Origin: TMED108 sp036166415
GTDB lineage: Bacteria > Fidelibacterota > Marinisomatia > Marinisomatales > TCS55
DNA length: 9,725 bases
Direction of reading: 5' to 3'
NCBI GenBank assembly: GCA_036166415.1
Contig: JAYZHP010000137.1
Span: 1 to 9,725 of the forward strand
Made by a program: the position numbers and the translations under genes. How positions within the stretch are numbered: the stretch's first letter is position 1; the number at the start of each line of letters is the position of its first letter. The notes under the pieces are model-generated. The model had not been told where the DNA came from. It ran no database searches and worked only from the letters and a program-made list of their open reading frames with translations. Shown here in pieces: positions 1-7,249 of this stretch.

Positions 1-1243
1 GAAAAACTTCTTTTTCAATTTTATTTGTAAGCTCTTCAACATACCAAGAACCTCCTAAAGGATCAACAACATTTGTGACACCAGTTTCATAAGCTATTAA
101 TTGTTGCGTTCTTAATGCAATTTCTGCCGCTTTTTCTGATGGTAACGCTAGAGTCTCATCCATGGAATTAGTATGAAGGGATTGGGTTCCCCCTAAAACT
201 GCAGCTAGACCTTGAAATGCGGTTCGAGAGATATTATTTTCTGGTTGCTGAGCAGTCAATGAGCAACCTGCGGTCTGAGCGTGAAATCGTAATTTCCAAG
301 ACTGGGGATTTTTTGCCCCATAATGATTTTTCATACGCTTGGCCCAAATCCTTCTAGCTGCTCGAAATTTGGCAATTTCTTCAAAAAAATCTAAGTGCGA
401 GTTAAAGAAAAAAGATAACCTTGGAGCAAAAGAATCAATATTTATTCCAGCATCTAATGCATATTCAACATAAGTAAAGCCATCAGCCAATGTAAATGCT
501 AATTCTTGAGCAGCAGTTGAACCTGCCTCTCTTATGTGGTAGCCTGAAATAGAAATTGTATTATATTTTGGCATATTTGTAGTACAAAATTCCATCATAT
601 CCGTAACAAGCCTCATTGATGGCTCAGGTGGAAAAATCCACTCTTTTTGCGCAATAAATTCCTTTAAGATATCATTTTGGAGTGTACCTCTAAGATTTTT
701 GATATCTACCCCTTGCTTTTCTGCTGTGGCAATATAAAAAGCTAGCAATATTATAGCTGGACCATTGATTGTTTGAGAAACAGAAATTTCACCTAAATCT
801 ATTCCTTTAAATAAATCTTCCATGTCATTTATTGAAGCAATAGAAACACCACATTTTCCAACTTCCCCTTCAGACCATGGGTGATCAGGATCGTAACCCA
901 TTAATGTTGGCATATCGTAAGCCACAGAAAGACCGGTTTGTCCTTTACTTAATAATGAATGGTAGCGCTTATTCGTTTCTTGAGCAGTGCCAAAACCAGA
1001 AAACTGTCTTTTTGTCCATAATTTTCCACGATACATATTTGAATGGACTCCACGCGTATATGGAAACTGCCCTGGAAAACCAAGTTGATCTAAATAGTCT
1101 TCATCGGGCTTATCAGGATAGTAAAGTGGATCTAATTTTTTTCCACTAAGAGTATCAAAATTATAATTTCTAGAAAGTGAACTATTGAAACTTTCTTCCC
1201 AGTCTTGTTTTGCTTTTTCAAATTTTGTTTTATTCTTTGCCAC
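1..1243 (-). CDS. icmA: Acyl-CoA mutase large subunit, isobutyryl-CoA mutase-like (3' end cut by window)
   Basis: This is the catalytic subunit of an adenosylcobalamin-dependent acyl-CoA mutase, which shifts a carbonyl-CoA group between adjacent carbons by a radical mechanism. The reading frame is open from GTG at 1243 to the left edge: 414 residues, with roughly 100-150 more expected outside. It lacks the long N-terminal arm of MutB, as in stand-alone large subunits whose B12-binding domain is a separate protein. Visible motifs are RQFSGFGTA (79-87), GTLQNDILKEF (186-196), ISISGYH (230-236) and SLHTNSMDE further on. Gln189 and His236 align with active-site Gln197 and His244 of Propionibacterium MutB. 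The residues that hold the methylmalonyl carboxylate, Tyr89 and Arg207, are replaced by Phe81 and Gln199, the pair known in isobutyryl-CoA mutase. Ala108 stands where 2-hydroxyisobutyryl-CoA mutase has Asp. GTG is the only plausible start, since a stop lies just upstream in frame; it follows the cstA stop by 5 bp and has no good ribosome site. The family is certain; the substrate is inferred. Confidence 0.88.
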   Translation of the reverse strand, partial: MAKNKTKFEKAKQDWEESFNSSLSRNYNFDTLSGKKLDPLYYPDKPDEDYLDQLGFPGQFPYTRGVHSNMYRGKLWTKRQFSGFGTAQETNKRYHSLLSKGQTGLSVAYDMPTLMGYDPDHPWSEGEVGKCGVSIASINDMEDLFKGIDLGEISVSQTINGPAIILLAFYIATAEKQGVDIKNLRGTLQNDILKEFIAQKEWIFPPEPSMRLVTDMMEFCTTNMPKYNTISISGYHIREAGSTAAQELAFTLADGFTYVEYALDAGINIDSFAPRLSFFFNSHLDFFEEIAKFRAARRIWAKRMKNHYGAKNPQSWKLRFHAQTAGCSLTAQQPENNISRTAFQGLAAVLGGTQSLHTNSMDETLALPSEKAAEIALRTQQLIAYETGVTNVVDPLGGSWYVEELTNKIEKEVF

Positions 1244-1248
1244 TTGAA

Positions 1249-2979
1249 TTAGTGCTCGAATTTATTATTCTTTAACTGAAGCATTTTATTAATCCCTTCA
1301 TATAACATCCAAATAATCAATGCAATAAGCATTATTGTAAGTGAAAATAGAATATTATTATTACCAAAAAAAGTGAGAGCGTTAACTATAAGTGCAGAGA
1401 ACGTAATAATCATAATAATTATCATTGGTATTACAAGCGGAAGAATGGGCTTTCTTTTTTGCCAATAATATAAAGTTAGAACCATTAATGTAAGCGCAGC
1501 TAACATTTGATTACTCGCACCAAAAATAGGCCATAAAACCCAACCTGCCTGCCTTGAAGCACCTGATGATGGATCTGTTATATTCCAAAAAGCCATCATC
1601 ATAGCAGGTATAACTGCTACTAGAGTCGCAAGAAATCTATTTGAAAGAAAATGCAATTTGGTTGCTTTGCCAAATTCATCTAATATAAAGCGCTGAATCC
1701 TTGTTGCCGTATCTAAAGTTGTAGCTGCAAAAGAAATCACTAATACTGCCATTAGGGTATTTGCAAAAGATTCGGAAATCCCCAAAGACGTTAGTAGTGC
1801 ACCTCCGCCCAACACAAAAGCTGCCGCTTTGTTTCCGCTAGCATGTTCCCATGTATCATAATATTGAGACCAGTCAAGGTCTGCTACGTAACCAACAGAA
1901 GGTAAATTGCATTGGCCAACAAGAGAAATTCCTGCTACAGCAGCTATCGTAGATACAAGAGCCAGTGTGCCTTCTCCAATCATTCCACCATAGCCCACCA
2001 TTCTAGAATCGGATAAATACTCCAGCTGTTTAGAAGATGTCCCGGAAGCAACTAAGCCGTGAAATCCACTTATTGCACCACAGGCAATGGTTACAAATAA
2101 AAGTGGAAATAAGCTTGGTGTATTTGGCTCTGATAAAGACCTAATAGCTGGGGCTGTAACCATGGGCTGTGCAACAAAAACACCCAAAAAAAGCAGACCC
2201 AATCCTATAAATAATTGATGGCTATTTATATAGTCTCTCGGTTGAAGAAGTACCCAAACGGGAAGAAGGCTAGCTATAGCTGAATAGATAAATAACAGAA
2301 TTATCCATACATTTTTTAATTCTACCGTTGAAAGCGTCTTGCTTAGTATGATTGGGTTGTTTGATCCTACCCAGACAAAAAAATAAAGAAGAGCTACTGA
2401 TATGATTGATAGTATCAAACCATTCGCATTTTTTTTATTTAAAAGAACTCCCATTGCAAGAGCAATTATTATTTGGACATTAATAGGAATAATTGAACTA
2501 GGAACAGAAACAAAAAGATCAGCAATGGCCATGGCAAAAACAGCTAGCACTAACCAAACTAATAACAATACAAAAATCAAAAACATCAATCGTGCACGTT
2601 TGCTTATTGTAAATGAAGCTATATCTGCAATACTACGACCGTTTTCCTTTACGCTTGTTACCAGTGAGCCAAAATCATGAACGGCTCCCATGAATACAGT
2701 TCCAAATAAAATCCATACTAGCGCAGGTAGCCAACCCCAATATGCTGCAACACAAGGACCAATTATTGGAGCTGCGCCTGCGATTGAAGTAAAATGGTGG
2801 CCAAATAAAATATGTTTTTTTGTTGGATAGTAGTCAATGCCATCCTGCATGCTTTTTGAAGGAGGCTGTACTGATTCATCATTTATATCAAAAAGATTAT
2901 AGGCAATATATCTTGAATAGATTTTGTAACCGGTAAAAAAAGCTAAAAAACCTATAATTACAAGAAAAATTGAACTCAT
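1249..2979 (-). CDS. cstA: CstA-family carbon starvation transporter (pyruvate/peptide permease)
   Basis: This 576-residue polytopic inner-membrane protein belongs to the CstA family, whose members in enterobacteria (CstA, BtsT) take up pyruvate and have been linked to peptide uptake. The signature is unmistakable: GHHFTSIAGAAPIIGP (60-75), then WGWLPALVWI (81-90), GAVHDFGSL (98-106) and GRSIADI (114-120). An HGLVASGTSSKQ stretch and an SFAATTLDTATR stretch follow in the middle and C-terminal parts. Most of the chain is hydrophobic helix, and it ends in a short basic tail. It is shorter than the roughly 700-residue E. coli proteins, as in the compact form common in other phyla. The ATG lies 4 bp after the dxs stop with no Shine-Dalgarno sequence, so co-transcription with dxs is likely. 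Whether it carries pyruvate, peptides or another acid cannot be read from the sequence. Confidence 0.93.
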   Translation of the reverse strand: MSSIFLVIIGFLAFFTGYKIYSRYIAYNLFDINDESVQPPSKSMQDGIDYYPTKKHILFGHHFTSIAGAAPIIGPCVAAYWGWLPALVWILFGTVFMGAVHDFGSLVTSVKENGRSIADIASFTISKRARLMFLIFVLLLVWLVLAVFAMAIADLFVSVPSSIIPINVQIIIALAMGVLLNKKNANGLILSIISVALLYFFVWVGSNNPIILSKTLSTVELKNVWIILLFIYSAIASLLPVWVLLQPRDYINSHQLFIGLGLLFLGVFVAQPMVTAPAIRSLSEPNTPSLFPLLFVTIACGAISGFHGLVASGTSSKQLEYLSDSRMVGYGGMIGEGTLALVSTIAAVAGISLVGQCNLPSVGYVADLDWSQYYDTWEHASGNKAAAFVLGGGALLTSLGISESFANTLMAVLVISFAATTLDTATRIQRFILDEFGKATKLHFLSNRFLATLVAVIPAMMMAFWNITDPSSGASRQAGWVLWPIFGASNQMLAALTLMVLTLYYWQKRKPILPLVIPMIIIMIITFSALIVNALTFFGNNNILFSLTIMLIALIIWMLYEGINKMLQLKNNKFEH

Positions 2980-2983
2980 TAGA

Positions 2984-4909
2984 TTAGTATTGAAGCTTTA
3001 TAGATTCGCTCTGTTTGAGAACAATATCTTCAATTCCTTTTTGATTTACTCCCCATTTTTCAAGCAATAAGTCTCTTGGGCCGTGTTCAACAAATTCATC
3101 TGGCAGTGAAATTATTTTTACACTACCTTTATATCCATTAGTAGCAAGCCAAGCAGCTACTCCTTCTCCAAAGCCACCCGTTTTAACACCTTCTTCGATC
3201 GTAATTACATTATCAAATCTTTCAAGGGTTGATTGCAAATAATCCTCATCCATTGGTTTAATAAATCTGCAATTAACGACTTCGCACTCTATTCCTTGTT
3301 CTGATAGATTTTTTGCAGCATTAATTCCATCAAACACTTGAGCTCCAACTGCTAATATCACAGTATTGCCTTTCGATTTTCTGCACACTTCCCAGCTACC
3401 AATTGGCAATAACTCAGCCTGACCTTTTTCATCAAAGTTTTGCGAACAAGCCTTTGGATAACGAATTGAGAATGGTCCTTTGGTATAGTCCAAAGCAGTA
3501 TAAAGCAAATGTCTAAGCTCATTACCATCCTTTGGGGCAGAAACGATAATACCTTGAACGCATTTTAAGTATGCTATGTCAAGTGCACCATGATGAGTTG
3601 GCCCATCCTCTCCAGCGATTCCAGCGCGATCCATGCAAAAAATAACAGGTAGATGCTGTATAGCAGCATCATGAACAATATGATCATAGGCTCTTTGTAA
3701 AAAAGTAGAATAAATAGCAACAATGGGACGAACATTTTGAGTTGCAAGGCCAGCAGCAAAGGTAACACCGTGACCTTCTGCTATCCCAACATCATAATAT
3801 CTACTTTGGAATTCATTGGCATACGGAACTAGGCCTGTTCCTTCTCGCATTGCCGCAGTAATACAAACCGTATCTTTTCTATTACGTGCAATTTCACAAA
3901 CGATTGAGCCAAATACATCTTGAAATACAGGGGCTTTTTGAGGTAAGGAATTATTTTCTTCAAATTTTTCTTTTACCTTGCCGTTAGGTTTTACAGCATG
4001 AAATTTGACAGCATCTAAATAATAATCATGATTATTACTAGAAGTGACCATACCTTTCCCTTTTTTTGTTAAAATATGCAATATCGCAGGGGTTTTTAAA
4101 TCCTTTATTCGGTCTAAGGTTTTTATAAGTTCAGGTAAATCATGACCATCAATAGGTCCAAAATATCTAAAGCCAAGTTCCTCAAAAAGCATTCCTGGCA
4201 CTAAGAAATTTTTTAAACTCTCCTCAATTTTTCGTAAGATTTTTTGAATTGTTTTTTTCCCAAAGGTTATTTTACCAGCCACTTCCCAAATCTCAGTACG
4301 AATTTGATTGTATAATGGATTCGTTACAATCTTTGTTAAGTAAGTATTTAATGCGCCAACATTTGGACTAATTGACATTTCATTATCATTCAATACAACA
4401 AGCATAGGAGTTTTTAAATGACCCGCATTGTTCATCGCTTCAAAAGCCAAGCCACCTGTCATAGAGCCATCGCCAATTACAGATACAACGCGAAAATCTT
4501 TATCATTATGTTTTTGGGCTTCAGCGATACCGGTAGCAGCTGAGATAGAAGTTGAAGCATGGCCAGCGCCAAAGGCGTCATACTCACTCTCGCTAATCTT
4601 TAAAAATCCACTTAAGCCACCCATTCTTCTAATTGAGTTGAACTTATCTAATCTTCCGGTTAGTATTTTATGTGCATAACCTTGATGACCAACGTCCCAA
4701 ATAATTTTATCCTCAGGTGTATTAAATACTTTATGTAGTGCAATAGTTAATTCTATCACCCCTAAGGTTGGAGTGAGATGCCCTCCAATTTCTGTGATTG
4801 TTTCTATTGTAAAATGCCTGAGTTCATCAGCTAGTTTAAGAAGTTGATCTTTATTTAGCTTCCGTAGATCATCAGGAGATTTTATTGTTGGTAGTATTTT
4901 AAGCTGCAT
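2984..4909 (-). CDS. dxs: 1-deoxy-D-xylulose-5-phosphate synthase
   Basis: This cytosolic thiamine diphosphate enzyme condenses pyruvate with glyceraldehyde 3-phosphate to give DXP, the first step of the MEP isoprenoid pathway. The protein is 641 residues, close to the usual 620-640. Domain I has His44 in GGHLTPTLG, WDVGHQGYAHKILTGR (71-86), the thiamine/Mg motif GDGSMTGG (146-153) and NDNEMSISPNVGALN (174-188). FGPIDGHD (250-257) closes it. The pyrimidine-binding transketolase domain has the catalytic Glu378 in DVGIAEGHG, then DRAGIAGEDGPTHHG (427-441), and the C-terminal transketolase domain follows. A linker near residues 285-310 is slightly longer than in E. coli. The start codon overlaps the end of pdxT by 11 bp, and AAGAGA just upstream is a modest ribosome site, so translation is probably coupled. 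In E. coli DXP also feeds PLP synthesis, but pdxST next door makes that unnecessary here. Confidence 0.97.
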   Translation of the reverse strand: MQLKILPTIKSPDDLRKLNKDQLLKLADELRHFTIETITEIGGHLTPTLGVIELTIALHKVFNTPEDKIIWDVGHQGYAHKILTGRLDKFNSIRRMGGLSGFLKISESEYDAFGAGHASTSISAATGIAEAQKHNDKDFRVVSVIGDGSMTGGLAFEAMNNAGHLKTPMLVVLNDNEMSISPNVGALNTYLTKIVTNPLYNQIRTEIWEVAGKITFGKKTIQKILRKIEESLKNFLVPGMLFEELGFRYFGPIDGHDLPELIKTLDRIKDLKTPAILHILTKKGKGMVTSSNNHDYYLDAVKFHAVKPNGKVKEKFEENNSLPQKAPVFQDVFGSIVCEIARNRKDTVCITAAMREGTGLVPYANEFQSRYYDVGIAEGHGVTFAAGLATQNVRPIVAIYSTFLQRAYDHIVHDAAIQHLPVIFCMDRAGIAGEDGPTHHGALDIAYLKCVQGIIVSAPKDGNELRHLLYTALDYTKGPFSIRYPKACSQNFDEKGQAELLPIGSWEVCRKSKGNTVILAVGAQVFDGINAAKNLSEQGIECEVVNCRFIKPMDEDYLQSTLERFDNVITIEEGVKTGGFGEGVAAWLATNGYKGSVKIISLPDEFVEHGPRDLLLEKWGVNQKGIEDIVLKQSESIKLQY

Positions 4910-5492
4910 TATTCTCTTTATGATAATTCATATTTTTTGAAAAAATGTAATGGTGTAAAAACGTAATTTTATTTAATTCAGGATGGAAGGTGAATCCAAA
5001 ATGTATTCCAGATCTTACCGCAATAATATCATCATGATATTTACTAATTATACTAACCGATTTACCTACTTTATTTATTTTTGGAGCCCGAATAAATAAC
5101 ACTTCAGCTTGATGAATTTTTTCATCAATCTCAATATCAATAGTATCCATAAATGAATTTACTTGACGTCCATAAGCATTGCGATTTACCTCTATATCTA
5201 AAATACCCAGAGGTTTTATTTTATTATTATTTTGAATAGTTTTACTCATCATAATCAACCCTGCACAAGTGCCCATTATTGGTTTTTCTTGGGAAAATTT
5301 TATCAAATACTCTTGAAAATTAATCCTCGTCATTAAATCACTAATTGTTGTTGACTCTCCACCTGGAATAATCAACCCATCAATATTTTTTAATTGATCT
5401 GGATATTTAATTTCAACGGATGAAATATTGATTTCTTCCAATATTCTTATATGCTTTTCGTAGTCACCCTGTAGTGCTAATACTCCTATCAT
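4899..5492 (-). CDS. pdxT: Pyridoxal 5'-phosphate synthase glutaminase subunit
   Basis: PdxT hydrolyses glutamine and passes the ammonia to PdxS within the 24-subunit PLP synthase complex. I start it at the Met of MIGVLALQGDYEKH, which matches the family N-terminus and gives 197 residues. The frame stays open to a Met at 5540, but that would add 16 unrelated residues lying inside pdxS. With this start the class-I amidotransferase triad falls at Cys76 (GTCAGL), His170 and Glu172 (FHPEL); the last two have the same numbers as in Bacillus subtilis PdxT. The PGGEST motif (43-48) and GRQVNSF (108-114) are also present. It follows pdxS by 19 bp and overlaps dxs by 11 bp. I see no Shine-Dalgarno sequence before it, so expression may depend on pdxS translation. 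The protein is more AT-driven (rich in Ile, Asn, Lys) than its very conserved partner PdxS. Confidence 0.96.
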   Translation of the reverse strand: MIGVLALQGDYEKHIRILEEINISSVEIKYPDQLKNIDGLIIPGGESTTISDLMTRINFQEYLIKFSQEKPIMGTCAGLIMMSKTIQNNNKIKPLGILDIEVNRNAYGRQVNSFMDTIDIEIDEKIHQAEVLFIRAPKINKVGKSVSIISKYHDDIIAVRSGIHFGFTFHPELNKITFLHHYIFSKNMNYHKENNAA

Positions 5493-5511
5493 AAATTCAG
5501 AATATTGGTAT

Positions 5512-6396
5512 TTACCAACCTCTCTCCTGCATTCTTTCACCTTCAGGAATCTCTGACATATCTACGCCTTTCATTGCTGATTTCAATCCTGTAGATATTT
5601 CAACTAATTTTTGAGCATCATTGTAATAGGTTACTGCGTCTACAATAGCCTTACCTCGTGGTACTGGGTCATCGCTCATAAATATACCTGATCCAACAAA
5701 AACTGTTTCTGCTCCAAGCTGCATCATTAAAGATGCATCAGCTGGTGTAGCAATACCGCCTGCTGCAAAATTGGGCACTGGGAGCCTTCCAAGCTTAGCG
5801 ACTTGCTGTACCAGTGAAAAAGGAGCTCCCAAATTTTTTGCAGCGGCCATTAATTGGTCTTGATCCATTATTGTTAATTTTTTTATTTCACCTTGAACTT
5901 GACGCATATGCCTTACTGCTTCAACAATATTTCCGCTTCCAGGTTCCCCTTTGGTTCTGATCATCGCTGCTCCTTCACCGATCCTCCTTAGCGCTTCACC
6001 TAAATCTCTACAACCGCAAACAAATGGAACTTTAAAATCGTGCTTCCAAATATGATTATGTTCATCAGCCGGCGTAAGAACTTCACTTTCATCAATGAAG
6101 TCAACTTCAAGGGCTTCTAGAATTTGAGCTTCAGCAAAATGTCCTATGCGAACCTTTGCCATTACAGGAATTGTTACAGCTGCCTGAATTTCTTTAATCA
6201 TTTTAGGGTCGCTTGCTCTAGCAATTCCACCTTCTTCTCTGATAAGGGCTGGTATTCTTTCTAATGCCATCACCGCAGCTGCGCCTGCCTCTTCAGCCTG
6301 CTTAGCCTGCTCAGCATTCATCACATCCATAATTACACCACCTTTTAGCATTTCAGCTAGGCCAACTTTTACTTCAAAAGATCCTTTTTTAGGCAT
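5512..6396 (-). CDS. pdxS: Pyridoxal 5'-phosphate synthase lyase subunit
   Basis: PdxS builds PLP directly from ribose 5-phosphate, glyceraldehyde 3-phosphate and ammonia supplied by PdxT, the DXP-independent route. The start at MPKKGSFEVKVGLAEML gives 294 residues, the normal length. It is fixed by the strong AGGAGG upstream and by residue numbering: Asp24, Lys81 (VMAKVRIGH) and Lys149 (RTKGEPGSGN) land exactly where B. subtilis PdxS has its catalytic residues. A frame extension to 6441 would add 15 residues inside ispH and is not credible. The phosphate-binding stretch NFAAGGIATPADA and the GSGIF loop are intact, as is a C-terminal tail ending in RGW. It overlaps the ispH stop by 8 bp and precedes pdxT by 19 bp. 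It is the best conserved protein in the window. Confidence 0.98.
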   Translation of the reverse strand: MPKKGSFEVKVGLAEMLKGGVIMDVMNAEQAKQAEEAGAAAVMALERIPALIREEGGIARASDPKMIKEIQAAVTIPVMAKVRIGHFAEAQILEALEVDFIDESEVLTPADEHNHIWKHDFKVPFVCGCRDLGEALRRIGEGAAMIRTKGEPGSGNIVEAVRHMRQVQGEIKKLTIMDQDQLMAAAKNLGAPFSLVQQVAKLGRLPVPNFAAGGIATPADASLMMQLGAETVFVGSGIFMSDDPVPRGKAIVDAVTYYNDAQKLVEISTGLKSAMKGVDMSEIPEGERMQERGW

Positions 6397-7249
6397 AAAT
6401 CTCCTCCTCTTGAACATTTCCAATTTCTTTAACTCTATCAATAACTTCTTTAATTATATTATCTGGGGTACTCGCTCCAGCTGATATTCCCACAGTATCA
6501 CAATCTTTCAACCATTTTTCATCAATTTCTAAAGCGCACGTTACCTGATAAGATCTTTTATTGCGCTGATTAGATAAATCAGTTAAGCGCTTTGAATTAG
6601 CGCTCGTAAAAGAACCAATAACAATCATAACATCACATTTTTCAGATAATTCTTTTATTTGCTCCTGATTTCTTTTTGTAGGAAAACAAATTGTATTAAT
6701 AAAGCGCAAATCAACAACTTTACTCATCAGTATATTAACTATTTCCTGAACATTCTCAATAGTTTGCGTGGATTGACTAACAATTCCAGCCCGTTTTGTT
6801 TTTCTTAAATGTCTTGCTTCTTCAGTGGTTGCTACAACTACAGGGTCTTTCACTTGACTTGCAATGCCTACTACTTCATCATGCCCATGATCACCAATAA
6901 TAATAATTTTTCTTCCATCGGATTCTAATTCTTTTATTTCATCATGAATATCTCTTACAAGTGGACAGGTAGCATCTACAATATTCATATTTTTTTTCTT
7001 GGCTTCTTCCCATGTATCTACATGGGTACCATGTGCTCGTAGCAATACTGGCCGTCCATCGGGAACCTCATCTAAGGAGTCCACAACTTTAGCCCCTGCC
7101 TTATCCAGGTCATCCACAACATTTTCATTATGCACTATATGGCCCAACATATAAACGTCACCATATTCTTCTGCTGTGTCATAGGCCATATTAACTGCAT
7201 CACGGACTCCAAAACAGTAACCTGCGTTCTTTGCTAAAAGAATTTTCAT
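6389..7249 (-). CDS. ispH: 4-hydroxy-3-methylbut-2-enyl diphosphate reductase
   Basis: IspH (LytB) is the last enzyme of the MEP pathway; it reduces HMBPP to IPP and DMAPP using a [4Fe-4S] cluster. The 286-residue protein has the three cluster cysteines at Cys12 (NAGYCFGVRDAV), Cys95 (VDATCPLVRDIH) and Cys188 (NTICFPTKRNQE). Diphosphate-binding His40 (GHIVHNENVV), His73 (RAHGT) and His123 with catalytic Glu125 (GDHGHDEVVG) are all present. SQSTQT (158-163) and GSFTSANSKRL also match the family. The length is typical of the shorter form found outside Proteobacteria. Its ATG shares one base with the stop of the upstream DHH gene (TAATG), a classic coupling junction, and a GGAG lies about 10 bases upstream. 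Its last codons form the ribosome site of pdxS. Together with dxs three genes on, it brackets the PLP synthase genes. Confidence 0.97.
   Translation of the reverse strand: MKILLAKNAGYCFGVRDAVNMAYDTAEEYGDVYMLGHIVHNENVVDDLDKAGAKVVDSLDEVPDGRPVLLRAHGTHVDTWEEAKKKNMNIVDATCPLVRDIHDEIKELESDGRKIIIIGDHGHDEVVGIASQVKDPVVVATTEEARHLRKTKRAGIVSQSTQTIENVQEIVNILMSKVVDLRFINTICFPTKRNQEQIKELSEKCDVMIVIGSFTSANSKRLTDLSNQRNKRSYQVTCALEIDEKWLKDCDTVGISAGASTPDNIIKEVIDRVKEIGNVQEEEIYA
6401..6410 (-). promoter_or_regulatory. Strong Shine-Dalgarno of pdxS, encoded inside ispH
   Basis: Read on the minus strand this is AGAGGAGGAG, containing a full AGGAGG (6408-6403) with a 6-base spacer before the pdxS ATG at 6396. The same bases encode Glu281-Glu283 near the end of IspH (the C-terminal QEEEIYA). 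It settles the pdxS start in favour of 6396 over the open frame at 6441. It is the only textbook ribosome site among the eight starts visible in the window. Confidence 0.9.

Noticed and set aside
877..1149. Plus-strand open frame of 90 codons
   Set aside because: It lies fully antisense to the well-conserved mutase gene, and its translation has no recognisable domain.
1..1243. Possible frameshift or pseudogene at the left end, since no complete reading frame ends inside the window
   Set aside because: Codon-by-codon reading from 1243 to 1 gives an unbroken, conserved mutase sequence; it is simply cut by the window edge.
2402..2680. Plus-strand open frame of 92 codons
   Set aside because: It is antisense to membrane helices of cstA and looks like a low-complexity complement of hydrophobic codons.
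3574..3768. Minus-strand 64-codon hydrophobic frame that could pass for a small membrane protein
   Set aside because: It sits out of frame inside the conserved dxs transketolase domain with no start signal; a shadow frame.
4428..4679. Plus-strand open frame of 83 codons
   Set aside because: It is antisense to the thiamine-binding region of dxs, whose frame is fully conserved.
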